Source: Rhizobium sp. CF122 (GTDB lineage: Bacteria; Pseudomonadota; Alphaproteobacteria; Rhizobiales; Rhizobiaceae). Taken from it: a DNA stretch of 55,195 bases. The stretch's first letter is position 1. Each line of letters starts with the position of its first letter. The notes beneath the pieces were generated by a model, which ran no database searches, was not told the DNA's origin, and saw only the letters and a list, made by a program, of their open reading frames with translations. The stretch covers positions 1-55,195 of the forward strand of contig NZ_AKKA01000074.1 of the NCBI RefSeq assembly GCF_000282035.1, given 5' to 3'. The translations under genes and the position numbers were made by a program. Below, in pieces: positions 1 to 9,600 of this stretch.

Positions 1-108
1 TTCGAAATCCATCATCTGCTCCAGTATCGTGCGAGCGTTCTTGCCAACGGACGCGCGCACGTCAACCCCTTCCCCTCGCTTTACCATCAACTGCGGCAAA
101 AGGCCCAT
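1..108 (-). CDS. Possible 5' end of an unidentified gene running off the left edge
   Basis: An open minus-strand frame runs from an ATG at 108 to the window edge. A better start may be the in-frame GTG at 60, because a purine-rich Shine-Dalgarno-like stretch (GAGGGGAAGGGG, complement of about 66-77) sits six bases upstream of it. Only 20 to 36 residues are visible, too few to assign a family. The preceding coxM gene ends at 205 and a stem-loop lies at 163-191, so this gene is probably a separate transcription unit. It could also be a chance open frame. Confidence 0.35.
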   Translation of the reverse strand, partial: MGLLPQLMVKRGEGVDVRASVGKNARTILEQMMDFE

Positions 109-162
109 AGTCTTGAATTATCTTAATTCGAAAAAGCTGGTTTTGGCCAGACGCAGCGAAGA

Positions 163-191
163 ATCGCGAGGCACCAATGCCACCTCGCGAT
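163..191 (-). terminator. Stem-loop after coxM, likely transcription terminator
   Basis: A perfect 9-bp inverted repeat (ATCGCGAGG / CCTCGCGAT) encloses an 11-nt loop. It starts about 14 bases past the coxM stop codon. On the minus strand it is followed by a modest T-rich stretch (TTCTT), so termination may be only partly Rho-independent. It marks the probable end of the cox operon. Confidence 0.55.
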
Positions 192-204
192 CAGACTGGT
201 TTCG

Positions 205-1002
205 TCAGCCTGCCTCGGCGACAGCGCGTTTGGCCATCACTTTGATCAGGTTGGCGCGGTATTCCGCGCTGGCATGCAGGTCCGACATCAGCCCGGCAGG
301 ATTGACATCGACGCCTGCCACAGAGCCCGGAGACCAGTTGGCGTTGAGTGCGGCTTCCATGGCCGTCTCGCGGAAGACGCCGTTCGATCCGGCCCCCGTG
401 ACGGCAACCCGCGCGCCGCCGGCCCCTTTGGCAACGAAGACCCCCGTTATCGCATAGCGCGATGCCGGATTTGGAAACTTCGCGTAGCCGGCCTTGTCAG
501 GCGCCTCGAAGCTTATCGCCGTCACCAGTTCGCCATCCTCCAATGCCGTCTCGAACAGACCGGTGAAGAAGTCATCGGCGGGCATCTCACGCTTGTTGGT
601 GATGATGTGGGCATTCAACGCCAACATGGCGGAGGGGTAGTCGGCCGCAGGGTCGTTGTTGGCGATCGAACCGCCGATCGTACCCATGTGGCGGACATGC
701 GGATCGCCGATCGTACCGGCGAGGTCGCAGATCGCGGGACAGATCGCACGCAGAGCCGCCGACGCGGCGACTTCGGCATGCGTCGCCGCCGCCCCGATGG
801 TCACCTTGCGACCATCGACTTTGATGCCCTGCATCGCCGGAATATGCCTGAGATCGACGAGGTCGCTAGGCGCGGCGAGGCGTTGCTTCATCGTCGGGAT
901 CAGTGTCATGCCGCCGGAAACATATTTGCCTTCCGACGTTCCCGAAATCATCCTGACGGCTTCATCGACCGAGGACGCGCGGTGATAGTTGGTCTGATAC
1001 AT
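205..1002 (-). CDS. coxM: FAD-binding (medium) subunit of a xanthine dehydrogenase/CO dehydrogenase-family enzyme, CoxM-like
   Basis: This 265-residue protein is the flavin subunit of a three-subunit molybdenum hydroxylase. It would pass electrons from the Mo and 2Fe-2S centres to FAD and on to an acceptor. The two FAD-contact motifs of the family are visible: SGGMTLIP near residues 29-36 and TIGGSIANNDP near 108-118. Length is slightly below the 270-290 typical of CoxM. The ATG at 1002 follows a good GAGGAA ribosome site. It is last in the order coxS-coxL-coxM, 12 bases after coxL, so the three are surely co-transcribed. The substrate cannot be read from this subunit; naming it CoxM reflects family resemblance only. 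Confidence 0.9.
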   Translation of the reverse strand: MYQTNYHRASSVDEAVRMISGTSEGKYVSGGMTLIPTMKQRLAAPSDLVDLRHIPAMQGIKVDGRKVTIGAAATHAEVAASAALRAICPAICDLAGTIGDPHVRHMGTIGGSIANNDPAADYPSAMLALNAHIITNKREMPADDFFTGLFETALEDGELVTAISFEAPDKAGYAKFPNPASRYAITGVFVAKGAGGARVAVTGAGSNGVFRETAMEAALNANWSPGSVAGVDVNPAGLMSDLHASAEYRANLIKVMAKRAVAEAG

Positions 1003-1014
1003 CGTCGTTCCTCC

Positions 1015-3360
1015 TCAATGAACCGCGCGCGCCGCCATCCACACCTTCTGCGGCGTGGCCGGCATCGTCAGCATGTTGTTGCCGATGGCATCGGTGATGG
1101 CATTGATGAGTGCTGGGGGAGACCCGATCGCGCCGGCCTCGCCGCACCCCTTGATGCCGAGCGGGTTGCTCGGGGACGGCGTCACCTGATGCGAGACCTT
1201 GAACGACGGCAGGTCGTCAGCGCGCGGCATGGCGTAATCCATGAAACTTGCCGTCAACAGCTGGCCGTTCTCGTCATAATGCACGGCCTCGAGCAGGGCC
1301 TGACCGATACCCTGTGCGATACCGCCATGAACCTGCCCCTCGACGATCATCGGGTTGATGATGTTGCCGAAATCGTCCGCTGCGACGAACTGGATGATCT
1401 CCGTCTTGCCCGTTTCCGGATCGACTTCGACTTCACAGATGTAGCAGCCGGCCGGGAAGGTGAAATTGGACGGGTCGTAGAAGGCGGTCTCCTTCAGCCC
1501 CGGCTCCATGCCGCCCGGCAGATTGTGCGCGGTATAGGCAGCAAGCGCCACCTGGAACCACGGGAGGCTCTTGTCGGTACCGGCAACTTTGACCTCGCCG
1601 TTCTCGATGACGATATCGCCCTCGTCGGCCTCCATCAGATGGGCGGCAATCTTCTTGGCCTTGGCTTCGACCTTGTCGAGCGCCTTGACCACGGCAGACA
1701 TACCGACGGCACCTGAACGTGAGCCGTAGGTGCCCATGCCCATCTGCACCTTGTCGGTGTCGCCATGCACGATCGACACGCTCTCCAGCGGAACGCCGAG
1801 ACGATCCGACACGAGCTGCGCGAAGGTCGTCTCATGCCCCTGGCCGTGGCTGTGGGACCCGGTGAGCACTTCGATCGTGCCGACCGCATTGACCCGCACC
1901 TCGGCCGATTCCCACAGGCCGACACCGGCACCAAGTGAGCCGACCGCCTGCGAGGGGGCAATTCCGCACGCCTCGATGTAGCAGCTCATGCCGAGACCGC
2001 GTTTCATCCCACGGCTCGCCGCTTCGGTCTTGCGCGCCTGGAAGCCGTTCCAGTCGGCGGCCTGCATCGCAGCATTGAGGGATGCTTCGTAATCACCGGC
2101 GTCATAATTCATGATGACAGGCGTCTGATGCGGGAAGGAACGGATGAAGTTCTTCCGCCGCAGCTCGGCCGGTGAGATGCCGAGCTCGCGTGCGGCCGTT
2201 TCCATCGTCCGCTCGAGCAGGAAGGTCGCCTCCGGCCGGCCGGCACCGCGATAGGCATCAACCGGTGCGGTGTTGGTATAGACCGTACGCACATTGGCAT
2301 GGATCGCCGGAATATCGTACTGGCCGGACAGCAGGGTCGCGTAGAGATAGGTCGGAACCGCCGACGAAAAGAGCGACATATAGGCGCCGAGATTGCAGAT
2401 GGTGTCGACCTTCAGCCCGATGATGCGGTTGTCGCTGTCAAAGGCCATTTTCACCTTCGACACATGATCGCGGCCATGTGCGTCCGTCAGGAAGGCCTCC
2501 GTGCGATCGGAATTCCACTTCACCGGCACGCCCGTTTTCTTGGAAGCCCACAGACAGACGATCTCTTCTGGATAGATGTAGATCTTCGATCCAAATCCGC
2601 CGCCGACATCGGGGGCGATCACCCGCAGCTTGTTCTCGGGCGCGACATTGTAGAACGCGCTCATCACGAGGCGCGCGACATGCGGGTTCTGGCTGGTGGT
2701 GTAGCAGGTATAGTGATCTTCGGCGGCGTCGTAGATACCGAGCGCAGCGCGGGGCTCCATCGCATTGGGCGACAGGCGGTTGTTGTGAATCTCGATCTCG
2801 GTGACGTGTGCCGCTTCGGAAATAGCCTTGTCGGTTGCGGTGCCATCGCCAAGTTCCCAATCGAAGATCAGATTGTTCTGAGCTTCCGGGTGAAGCTGCG
2901 GCGCCCCCAATTTCAGCGCCTCGACCGCCTCGACGACAACGGGCAATTCCTCATAGTCGACGACGACGGCTTCTGCGGCATCCCGTGCCTCCGCAAGGGA
3001 ATCGGCGACAACCACGGCGACGGCATCGCCGACATAGCGGACGGTCTCCACTGCCAGCGGGCGCCAGGCCCCCATCTTCATCGGCGAACCATCCTTCGAA
3101 TGGATCATCCAGCCGCAAATGAGGTTGCCAATCCCGTCGGCGATCAACTGCTTGCCATCGAGCACGTCGATGACACCGGGCATGGCCTTGGCGGTGGCTG
3201 CATCGATCCCGTTGATTTTGGCGTGTGCATGCGGACTGCGGATGAAATAGGCGAATTTCATGCCCGGCACGACCATGTCGTCCGTATAACGGCCCTTGCC
3301 GGTCAGGAACCGCTTGTCTTCCTTTCGTGCGACGCGTGCACCAATTCCTTCAACACCCAT
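1015..3360 (-). CDS. coxL: Molybdopterin-binding large subunit, form II CO dehydrogenase (CoxL-like)
   Basis: This is the catalytic large subunit (781 aa) of a molybdenum hydroxylase. The family's GGGFG cofactor motif is at about residues 253-259, and a C-terminal GCGEAGAIG segment carries the expected catalytic glutamate. The active-site loop reads AYRGAGR (about 369-375). This is the form II signature; true aerobic CO dehydrogenase (form I) has AYRCSFR with the Cu-binding cysteine. Form II enzymes are widespread in rhizobia, and their physiological substrate is not settled. I chose the ATG at 3360 because GGAGGACATC lies just upstream; an ATG at 3393 is open but lacks such a site. No coxD/E/F/G maturation genes lie nearby. 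Confidence 0.92.
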   Translation of the reverse strand: MGVEGIGARVARKEDKRFLTGKGRYTDDMVVPGMKFAYFIRSPHAHAKINGIDAATAKAMPGVIDVLDGKQLIADGIGNLICGWMIHSKDGSPMKMGAWRPLAVETVRYVGDAVAVVVADSLAEARDAAEAVVVDYEELPVVVEAVEALKLGAPQLHPEAQNNLIFDWELGDGTATDKAISEAAHVTEIEIHNNRLSPNAMEPRAALGIYDAAEDHYTCYTTSQNPHVARLVMSAFYNVAPENKLRVIAPDVGGGFGSKIYIYPEEIVCLWASKKTGVPVKWNSDRTEAFLTDAHGRDHVSKVKMAFDSDNRIIGLKVDTICNLGAYMSLFSSAVPTYLYATLLSGQYDIPAIHANVRTVYTNTAPVDAYRGAGRPEATFLLERTMETAARELGISPAELRRKNFIRSFPHQTPVIMNYDAGDYEASLNAAMQAADWNGFQARKTEAASRGMKRGLGMSCYIEACGIAPSQAVGSLGAGVGLWESAEVRVNAVGTIEVLTGSHSHGQGHETTFAQLVSDRLGVPLESVSIVHGDTDKVQMGMGTYGSRSGAVGMSAVVKALDKVEAKAKKIAAHLMEADEGDIVIENGEVKVAGTDKSLPWFQVALAAYTAHNLPGGMEPGLKETAFYDPSNFTFPAGCYICEVEVDPETGKTEIIQFVAADDFGNIINPMIVEGQVHGGIAQGIGQALLEAVHYDENGQLLTASFMDYAMPRADDLPSFKVSHQVTPSPSNPLGIKGCGEAGAIGSPPALINAITDAIGNNMLTMPATPQKVWMAARAVH

Positions 3361-3442
3361 GATGTCCTCCCAATGGGGTTTCGGGCCTGGCATTCCGCCA
3401 AAGAGAATCGTGTTCGGCAGTCAGCCAGACAATTCCTGAGAG

Positions 3443-3934
3443 CTATTCGGCCGCCTGCTTGGCAGCGCCATGCATCTGCTCGTTGGCAGACAGGACGGCT
3501 TTGACGATGTTGTGGTAGCCGGTGCATCGACAGATATTGCCGTCGAGCTCGTGGCGAACCGTCTCCTCGTCCAGGTGACCGCCGTGACGCGAGATCATGT
3601 CGACGGCCGTCATCACCATACCAGGCGTGCAAAAGCCGCATTGCAGGCCGTGATGCTCCTTGAAGGCGGCCTGGACAGGATGCAATTCGCCGTTGCTGGC
3701 AAGCCCCTCGATGGTGGTGATCGTCGACCCCGACGCCTGGACGGCAAGGATCGAGCAACTCTTCACCGACTTGCCATCCATGTGAACGACACAAGCACCG
3801 CATTGGTTGGTATCACAGCCGACGTGCGTTCCCGTCAGACCGAGTTTTTCGCGAATAAAATGGACAAGAAGCGTGCGCTCTTCACAGTCGCCACTCACTG
3901 CCCGGCCGTTCACCGTCAGTTTCACTTTCGCCAT
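3443..3934 (-). CDS. coxS: [2Fe-2S] small subunit of the CoxSLM-type hydroxylase
   Basis: This 163-residue iron-sulfur subunit carries two [2Fe-2S] clusters that relay electrons from the molybdenum site to FAD. The plant-ferredoxin-type cluster ligands are Cys40, Cys45, Cys48 and Cys60 (motif CDTNQCGAC). The second cluster uses Cys99, Cys102, Cys135 and Cys137 (CGFC and CRC). The start at 3934 follows GAGGAGG; a further upstream ATG at 4003 would add 23 unconserved residues. It is the first gene of the operon, with an 82-base gap before coxL. Confidence 0.93.
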   Translation of the reverse strand: MAKVKLTVNGRAVSGDCEERTLLVHFIREKLGLTGTHVGCDTNQCGACVVHMDGKSVKSCSILAVQASGSTITTIEGLASNGELHPVQAAFKEHHGLQCGFCTPGMVMTAVDMISRHGGHLDEETVRHELDGNICRCTGYHNIVKAVLSANEQMHGAAKQAAE

Positions 3935-4021
3935 GATTTCCTCCTCGCGCCTCCTCCAGGCACGGACGGTATCATTTGACTTTTTCGCTTTGGGATCAAC
4001 CACTACTTTAGGGAGGCTAAT

Positions 4022-4053
4022 TAAATTCGGCGCGTTCGGTTGCGCCGAATTTA
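4022..4053. promoter_or_regulatory. Perfect 12-bp inverted repeat between divergent coxS and the lipoprotein gene
   Basis: The arms TAAATTCGGCGC (4022-4033) and GCGCCGAATTTA (4042-4053) are exact complements around an 8-nt spacer. They lie 88 bases upstream of coxS and about 150 bases upstream of the lipoprotein start. No T-tract follows on either side, so an operator (or a structured 5' leader) is more likely than a terminator. The binding protein is unknown. Confidence 0.5.
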
Positions 4054-4200
4054 GGCGAAAGTTGCAACGCCAATTGTGCGAAAAACCAAACGCCGAAAGC
4101 AGGGTTGCTCTTTTTGCGCCACAGTTTGACGATTAGCATGACAAAAACAAGAATCAGGGACGGCCACCGCTCTTGAGGGCGACCAACCTAGGAGAAGAAT

Positions 4201-4467
4201 TTGATTAAGAAGATTGCTGTATTCGCTTTGATTGGACTTTCGATCGCAAGCTGCACGCCGACACAGCAGGGCGCCGGCATCGGTGCAGCATCCGGCGCGA
4301 TCATCGGGGGTGCGGTGACGGGAAATGTTCGCGGAGCCGCCGTCGGTGCGGCTATTGGCGGCGTTTCGGGCGCCCTTATCGGTCGTGTCGCTGAGCAGCC
4401 GGGACAGTGCTACTATCGCGACGAGTATGGTCGCCGCTACATCGACGATTGCCGCGGCGGTTATTGA
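4201..4467 (+). CDS. Small glycine-zipper outer-membrane lipoprotein
   Basis: This is an 88-residue protein with a short lipoprotein signal peptide. The basic start MIKK, a hydrophobic stretch and the lipobox IASC place the lipidated cysteine near residue 18. It is followed by a glycine/alanine-rich 2TM glycine-zipper region (GxxxG-type spacing, about residues 24-62) and a tail with Tyr, Arg and two Cys. Such proteins associate with the cell envelope and are common in rhizobia; exact roles are mostly unknown. The start codon is TTG, supported by AGGAGAAG a few bases upstream. The gene is monocistronic, ending in the terminator at 4488. Confidence 0.85.
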   Translation: MIKKIAVFALIGLSIASCTPTQQGAGIGAASGAIIGGAVTGNVRGAAVGAAIGGVSGALIGRVAEQPGQCYYRDEYGRRYIDDCRGGY

Positions 4468-4487
4468 GCCGACGCAAAATCATCCCG

Positions 4488-4525
4488 AAATCCCGGGTTC
4501 GCAGCCCGGGATTTCTGATTTTTTC
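4488..4525 (+). terminator. Rho-independent terminator after the glycine-zipper lipoprotein gene
   Basis: A 10-bp perfect stem (AAATCCCGGG / CCCGGGATTT, arms 4488-4497 and 4505-4514) is followed by CTGATTTTTT. It separates the lipoprotein gene from tamA. Confidence 0.88.
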
Positions 4526-4639
4526 CACCATTTCAGCGCTTAAGCGATTTAAAACGGTACACGCCGAGGAAATTTGCCGCTAAGGTTGCCGCCGGCCGGG
4601 GGGCGCGAAGCTTAATTCCAGTGTAACCAAAAGCGGCGG

Positions 4640-6571
4640 ATGCAAACTAGAGGGACGGTACCGAAACCGGGTATAGCGTATCGGCGCGCAGGCACCATGT
4701 TGGTTGTCGCGGCTGCGTTCACGTTTTCGCCGGCGCTCATCTCGGAGGCTTTCGCCTTCAAGCTTTTCGGCATCACTTTGTGGGGCAAGGACGACGAATC
4801 GGCCAGCGACCAGATACCGGATCCGGTTCGTTACGACGTGACGCTGACGACCGACAGCAACGATGCCGATCTCAAGGAGGCACTGGAAAACAGTTCCCGT
4901 CTCGTCGGCGACAAGGACCGGCCTGTCTCCGGCGACCTGGGCGTCGTTGTCAAGGCCAGGGACGACCGCGAACGGCTGATCGCCGCTCTCTTCGAGAAGG
5001 CCCGCTACGGCGGCGTGGTGACAATCAGGGTCGATGGCCGCGATATCGACGCCCTCCCGCCCAATCCGACCTTCAATCGCTCACGCCCCGTCCCTGTGAC
5101 GATCAATGTCGCCGCAGGCCCTGTCTTCAAGGTCCATGAAGTGCAATTCGGCGGGGACGCCGCACGCCGCGATCCGGCGGATTACGATCTTGCTCCAGGT
5201 GAAACGGCCGGTTCGCTGACCATCATCAAGGCTGGCGACAAGATCGTCGAGCAGCTGAAAAGCGAAGGCCGTCCGCTGGCCAAGTTGACGACCCGCAAAG
5301 TCATAGCCGACCACAGAACGAACACAGTCAACATTGTGCTCGCCGCCGAAGGCGGTCCGGTCGCGCCGATCGGCGACGTCGGCGTCAGCGGCGAAAAAAC
5401 CGTTCGACCGGGCTTCATCCAGCGCTATTCAAGGCTGAACAGGGGTGAACAGTATTCGCCGGAGACCTTGAAGAAGGCGGGAGACCGGCTACGCGCATTG
5501 GGCGTCTTCTCCAGCGTCACCATCCACGAGGCAGACGCACTGGCGCCGGACGGAACATTGCCGATGACGATCGAAGTGTCGGAAGGCAAGCAGCGCTACC
5601 TCGGCGTCGGCGCCCAGTATTCGACAACGGACGGCTTCGGCGTCAACGGTTACTGGGGTCATCGCAATCTCTTCGGAGAAGCCGAAGCGCTGCGCATCGA
5701 AGGGTCAGTGGGCCGATTGGGCGAAACGACCAATATCGGCGATCTCGACTATTCCGCCGGTGTCGCCTTCACCAAACCTGGCGCTTTCTCTCCGGCCGCG
5801 ACCTTGCGGGCGAGCATCCTGGCCAAGACTGAGAACCCCGACGCCTACACCGCAAAGCTCGTCACTGCCTCTCTCGGGCTCTCTTACGAGCTATCCGATC
5901 TGGATACGATCACGGGCTCCGGTGAGGTAAGCTGGGAACGCGATGACGATGCCTTCGGCAAGAACAGCTACCTGACCTTCTCGTTGCCGTTTCAGTATGA
6001 CCGCGATGCGCGAGACAACAAGTTCGATCCGACCGAAGGCTATCGGGCGATGCTGAAAGCGACGCCGAGCTACGAGGCCTACAATGGAACCTTCTTCTCC
6101 GGTTTCGAGGGCTCGATTACCGGATATCAGGGCCTGGGAGCGGAAGACCGCATCGTTCTCGCCGGAAAGCTTTCCGCGGGCTTTCTTCTGGGGGCAGACG
6201 ATCTCCAGAATATTCCTGCCACACGTCGATTCTTTGCCGGCGGCGGTGGTTCGGTTCGCGGCTATGGCTACCAGGAAATCTCGCCGCGCAACGCCGACAA
6301 TGAGGAGACTGGTGGCGCCTCTTATGTCACTGCCTCGTTCGAGACCCGAGTGAAGATCACGGATACGATCGGCATCGTGCCATTCATCGACGTCGGGACG
6401 GTTTCAGCCGACATAGCGCCCGATTTTTCCGACATTCGGGCCGGTGCGGGCATCGGCATCCGCTATGCAACGCCGTTTGGTCCGCTGCGGCTTGATTTTG
6501 CGGTACCGCTCAACAAGTACGAGGATGGCACAGATTATGGCATCTATGCCGGCATCGGTCAGTCATTCTAA
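4640..6571 (+). CDS. tamA: Autotransporter assembly complex protein TamA (Omp85 family)
   Basis: This is a 643-residue outer-membrane protein of the Omp85/BamA superfamily. With TamB it helps insert autotransporters and other outer-membrane proteins, or connects the two membranes. The N-terminus has a long signal-peptide-like region with the hydrophobic core at about 20-40. Periplasmic POTRA-like domains follow to about residue 320, then a C-terminal beta-barrel. The Omp85 hallmark VRGYGYQEISPR lies near residue 540, and the chain ends in Phe, as expected of a beta-barrel sorting signal. A second ATG at 4697 is a possible start. tamB follows after about 55 bases, the classic tamAB pairing. 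Confidence 0.93.
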   Translation: MQTRGTVPKPGIAYRRAGTMLVVAAAFTFSPALISEAFAFKLFGITLWGKDDESASDQIPDPVRYDVTLTTDSNDADLKEALENSSRLVGDKDRPVSGDLGVVVKARDDRERLIAALFEKARYGGVVTIRVDGRDIDALPPNPTFNRSRPVPVTINVAAGPVFKVHEVQFGGDAARRDPADYDLAPGETAGSLTIIKAGDKIVEQLKSEGRPLAKLTTRKVIADHRTNTVNIVLAAEGGPVAPIGDVGVSGEKTVRPGFIQRYSRLNRGEQYSPETLKKAGDRLRALGVFSSVTIHEADALAPDGTLPMTIEVSEGKQRYLGVGAQYSTTDGFGVNGYWGHRNLFGEAEALRIEGSVGRLGETTNIGDLDYSAGVAFTKPGAFSPAATLRASILAKTENPDAYTAKLVTASLGLSYELSDLDTITGSGEVSWERDDDAFGKNSYLTFSLPFQYDRDARDNKFDPTEGYRAMLKATPSYEAYNGTFFSGFEGSITGYQGLGAEDRIVLAGKLSAGFLLGADDLQNIPATRRFFAGGGGSVRGYGYQEISPRNADNEETGGASYVTASFETRVKITDTIGIVPFIDVGTVSADIAPDFSDIRAGAGIGIRYATPFGPLRLDFAVPLNKYEDGTDYGIYAGIGQSF

Positions 6572-6625
6572 CACACTCGCGGCTCACTGCGCTCGTGCGC
6601 CTTGAGCCGCCATAGAAACGGAGTA

Positions 6626-9600
6626 ATGTCCGCGACCATGCAGACACTGGCGAAAATCTTGAATTGGATCGTGCGGCTGCTCGGCTATTCCGCTGGGGCC
6701 GCCCTGGTCCTGCTTGCCATCGCCATCGGTGTCTTCGGCTTCACATCCTTCGGTGCACGCATCGTCGCCGACAGGGTCGCCTCGAGCCTCTCCAACCGGG
6801 ACATGACCATCAAGGTTCAGGACCCAGAGGGGCTGCTGACCGGCGGGCTGCGTGCCAGCCAGATCGTACTTTCCGACACAAAGGGCGTCTTCGCTCAGAT
6901 CGACGGCCTTGCCATAAACTGGAATCCCCTGGCTCTCCTCACCGGCAGGTTCCACGCCAGAAGCGTCGAAGCCGCGGCAATCCACGTGCTGAGACAGCCC
7001 GTCCGCACGCTCCCCTCGCGTCCGGCTGCGGCAGGCGAAGCCGACAGTGGCTTTTCGCTGCCGATCAAGATCGACATCGACAAGATCGCCTTGCCGGAGA
7101 TCAACCTCGCCCAGCCGCTGATCGGGCGGGCCTTCTCGCTTGCAGCGGACGGCAGCGTGCGCGCCGACAACGAAGGCGGGAATGCGTCGATCAACGTCCA
7201 CCGTCACGATGCTCCGGATGCAAAGCTGATCGCCGATGTTGCTTTCATGCCGGATCGCAATCAGTTGCGGCTGAACGCGAAGCTGACGGAACCGAAGGGT
7301 GGGCTGCTCGCGGGACTGCTGGCACTGCCCGGCAACCCAGCCGTCGAAATCGACCTGACGGGAGACGGACCGATTTCGGATTGGCGCGGCCAACTCCAGG
7401 CCGCTCTCGACGGACAGCAACGCGCCTCGATCGAAGCACGCCACACGCTGACGCCGGAGAGCCTCCATCACCTTGACCTCAAGGGCGGCGGCGACCTCAG
7501 CTCCCTGCTGCCGGCTGCCTTCCGCCCCCTCTTTGCGGGCCAGACGAACATCGACCTCGCCGCGAACTTCGATAACAGAGGCAAGATCGATATCCAGACC
7601 GGCAATTTGGCAACCGGCGCCGTAGTGATCGCTGCATCGGGCACTCTGGATCCGAAGGGCAAGAACAGCCTGAACGCCAATCTGTTGGGAACGTCAGGCC
7701 CGGTCGATTTCCGCTGGCCGTTAGCCGAAGGCGAAGCCCGCTTCCTGATCTCCGGCGTCAATCTTTCGTTGACGGGCGATGCCAAGGCCTCCCGCCTCAA
7801 CGCGAGCGCTTCGCTCGATTCCGCCGTGCTGCCACAGGGGACGATGGGCAACGTGAAGCTGACGGCAAAGAGCGACAACTTCAATCTCGCCGGCCGCTCG
7901 GGAAGCGTTCAGATTACACTCGCTGCAGGTGACACGTCGTTCGTCAATCCCGACATCAACCGGGCAATTCAAGGCCCCGTCACGGTAACGCTACCGCTGC
8001 AAATCTCGGCCGATGCGCTTGGCTTCAACGGCGCGACGATCGAAAGCGCAGCTACGAACGCAAGCCTCAACGGTTCCTACAAACTGAGCGCCAGCTCGCT
8101 GACCGGCAACGTCAAGCTGACTGTCCAACCTGCGGCGCTGCCGCCTGCGGTCGCAACGCGTTTCAGTTCACCGATTGTGATCGAGGGCCAGGTTGCAGGA
8201 ACGGTTCCCTCGAAGTTCAACATCTCGAACCTCTCCATCAAGTCGAACGCTCTCGAGGCTACAGGCGGCGTGGTGCTCGACGAGGACACGCTCGATGCCA
8301 ATCTCTCCGGTCGCGTTCCAAATGTTCAGGCGCTACTTGAAAGTGCGACAGGCGAGCTGACCTACCAGCTGAGCGCAAAAGGCAATGTCTCCGCTCTCGC
8401 CGTGGCAGCTGATATCAAGGGCCCGTCACTCGTGATGGCGGGCCGGCAGGTCAAACAGCTCGACATTAACGTTTCGGGAACGGCGGACCCGAAGGCGCCA
8501 CAGGCGGAGATTACCGCCAAGGGCACGATCGACGAGCAGCTAATCAATGCCGGCACCGCCGTTCAAGTGGTGGACGGGAAAGTGCAGCTTCCTTCGATCG
8601 CCGCCGACGTCGGCAATAACCGCCTGACGGGCCACGTCGAACTATCTTCTGCTTTCCAGCCGACCGGACAGGCGACGTTCGACTTTCCGGACCTCGGCCT
8701 TCTCGCTGCGCTTGCCGGTCAGAAGGCGGAAGGTGACCTGAAGGGCTCCGTCGATATTGCCAACGACAACGGCAAGATTGCACTCAAGATTGTCGCTTCC
8801 GGCAACGGCTTGAAGCGCGACACATTTGCCGTCGTCAAACCCGACATCAACGTTTCTGTCAGTGACCTGAAGGCCTTTGCCGCGAACGGCACGATCAAGG
8901 CAGAAGAGCTTGCCTCCGGTGCTAACAAAGCCGAAGGACTGGCGCTGAATTTCGCCCAGCAACAGAACCGGACAAACTTCGATCTCGGCGCCACCTATGA
9001 TGCCAATCCCTTGGTCGCATCTGGCAATGTCGAGCTGAACGCCGGCACAACGCTGCTTCGCCTCGACCGTTTCTCTGCGAAGCCGCGCAACATTCCAGTG
9101 GAGCTCGCATCACCGTCGGAGGTGTCAATCAGTGGCGGTACCGTAACGCTGAGCGCGATGGAGTTGACGACCGGCGACGGCTCGGTTCACGTGACCGGCA
9201 CAGTCGGCGAAACTCTTGATATCAAGGCTGACATACGGGATCTGCCCGCAAGCCTTGCCAATAGTTTTGTCCCGAAGCTCGATGCCGCAGGCACGATCTC
9301 GGGCAAGGTTGCCGTGACTGGCACGCCGGCAGCGCCGATAGCCAACTTTGACCTGGATTGGAAAGATGCCGCCACCAGCCAGACAAAGGGCGCCGGCCTG
9401 TCGCCGCTGGCGATCGGTGCAAACGGGACCTTTGCCAACAACACGCTCGATTTTCAAACGAGCCTCAGTGGCAAGGGCGGCGTATCGCTGAAGGCCGGCG
9501 GCAGTGTCGTGACCGGCGGCCCGAATGCGCAGTCGCTGAAAGTCGATGCCGATATCGTCAACATCCCGGCCGGATTGGCGAATGCATTTGTTCCTGATCT

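Noticed and set aside
274..1716. Plus-strand open frame opposite coxM and coxL
   Set aside because: Shadow frame; the opposite strand encodes two clear, conserved subunits with good ribosome sites.
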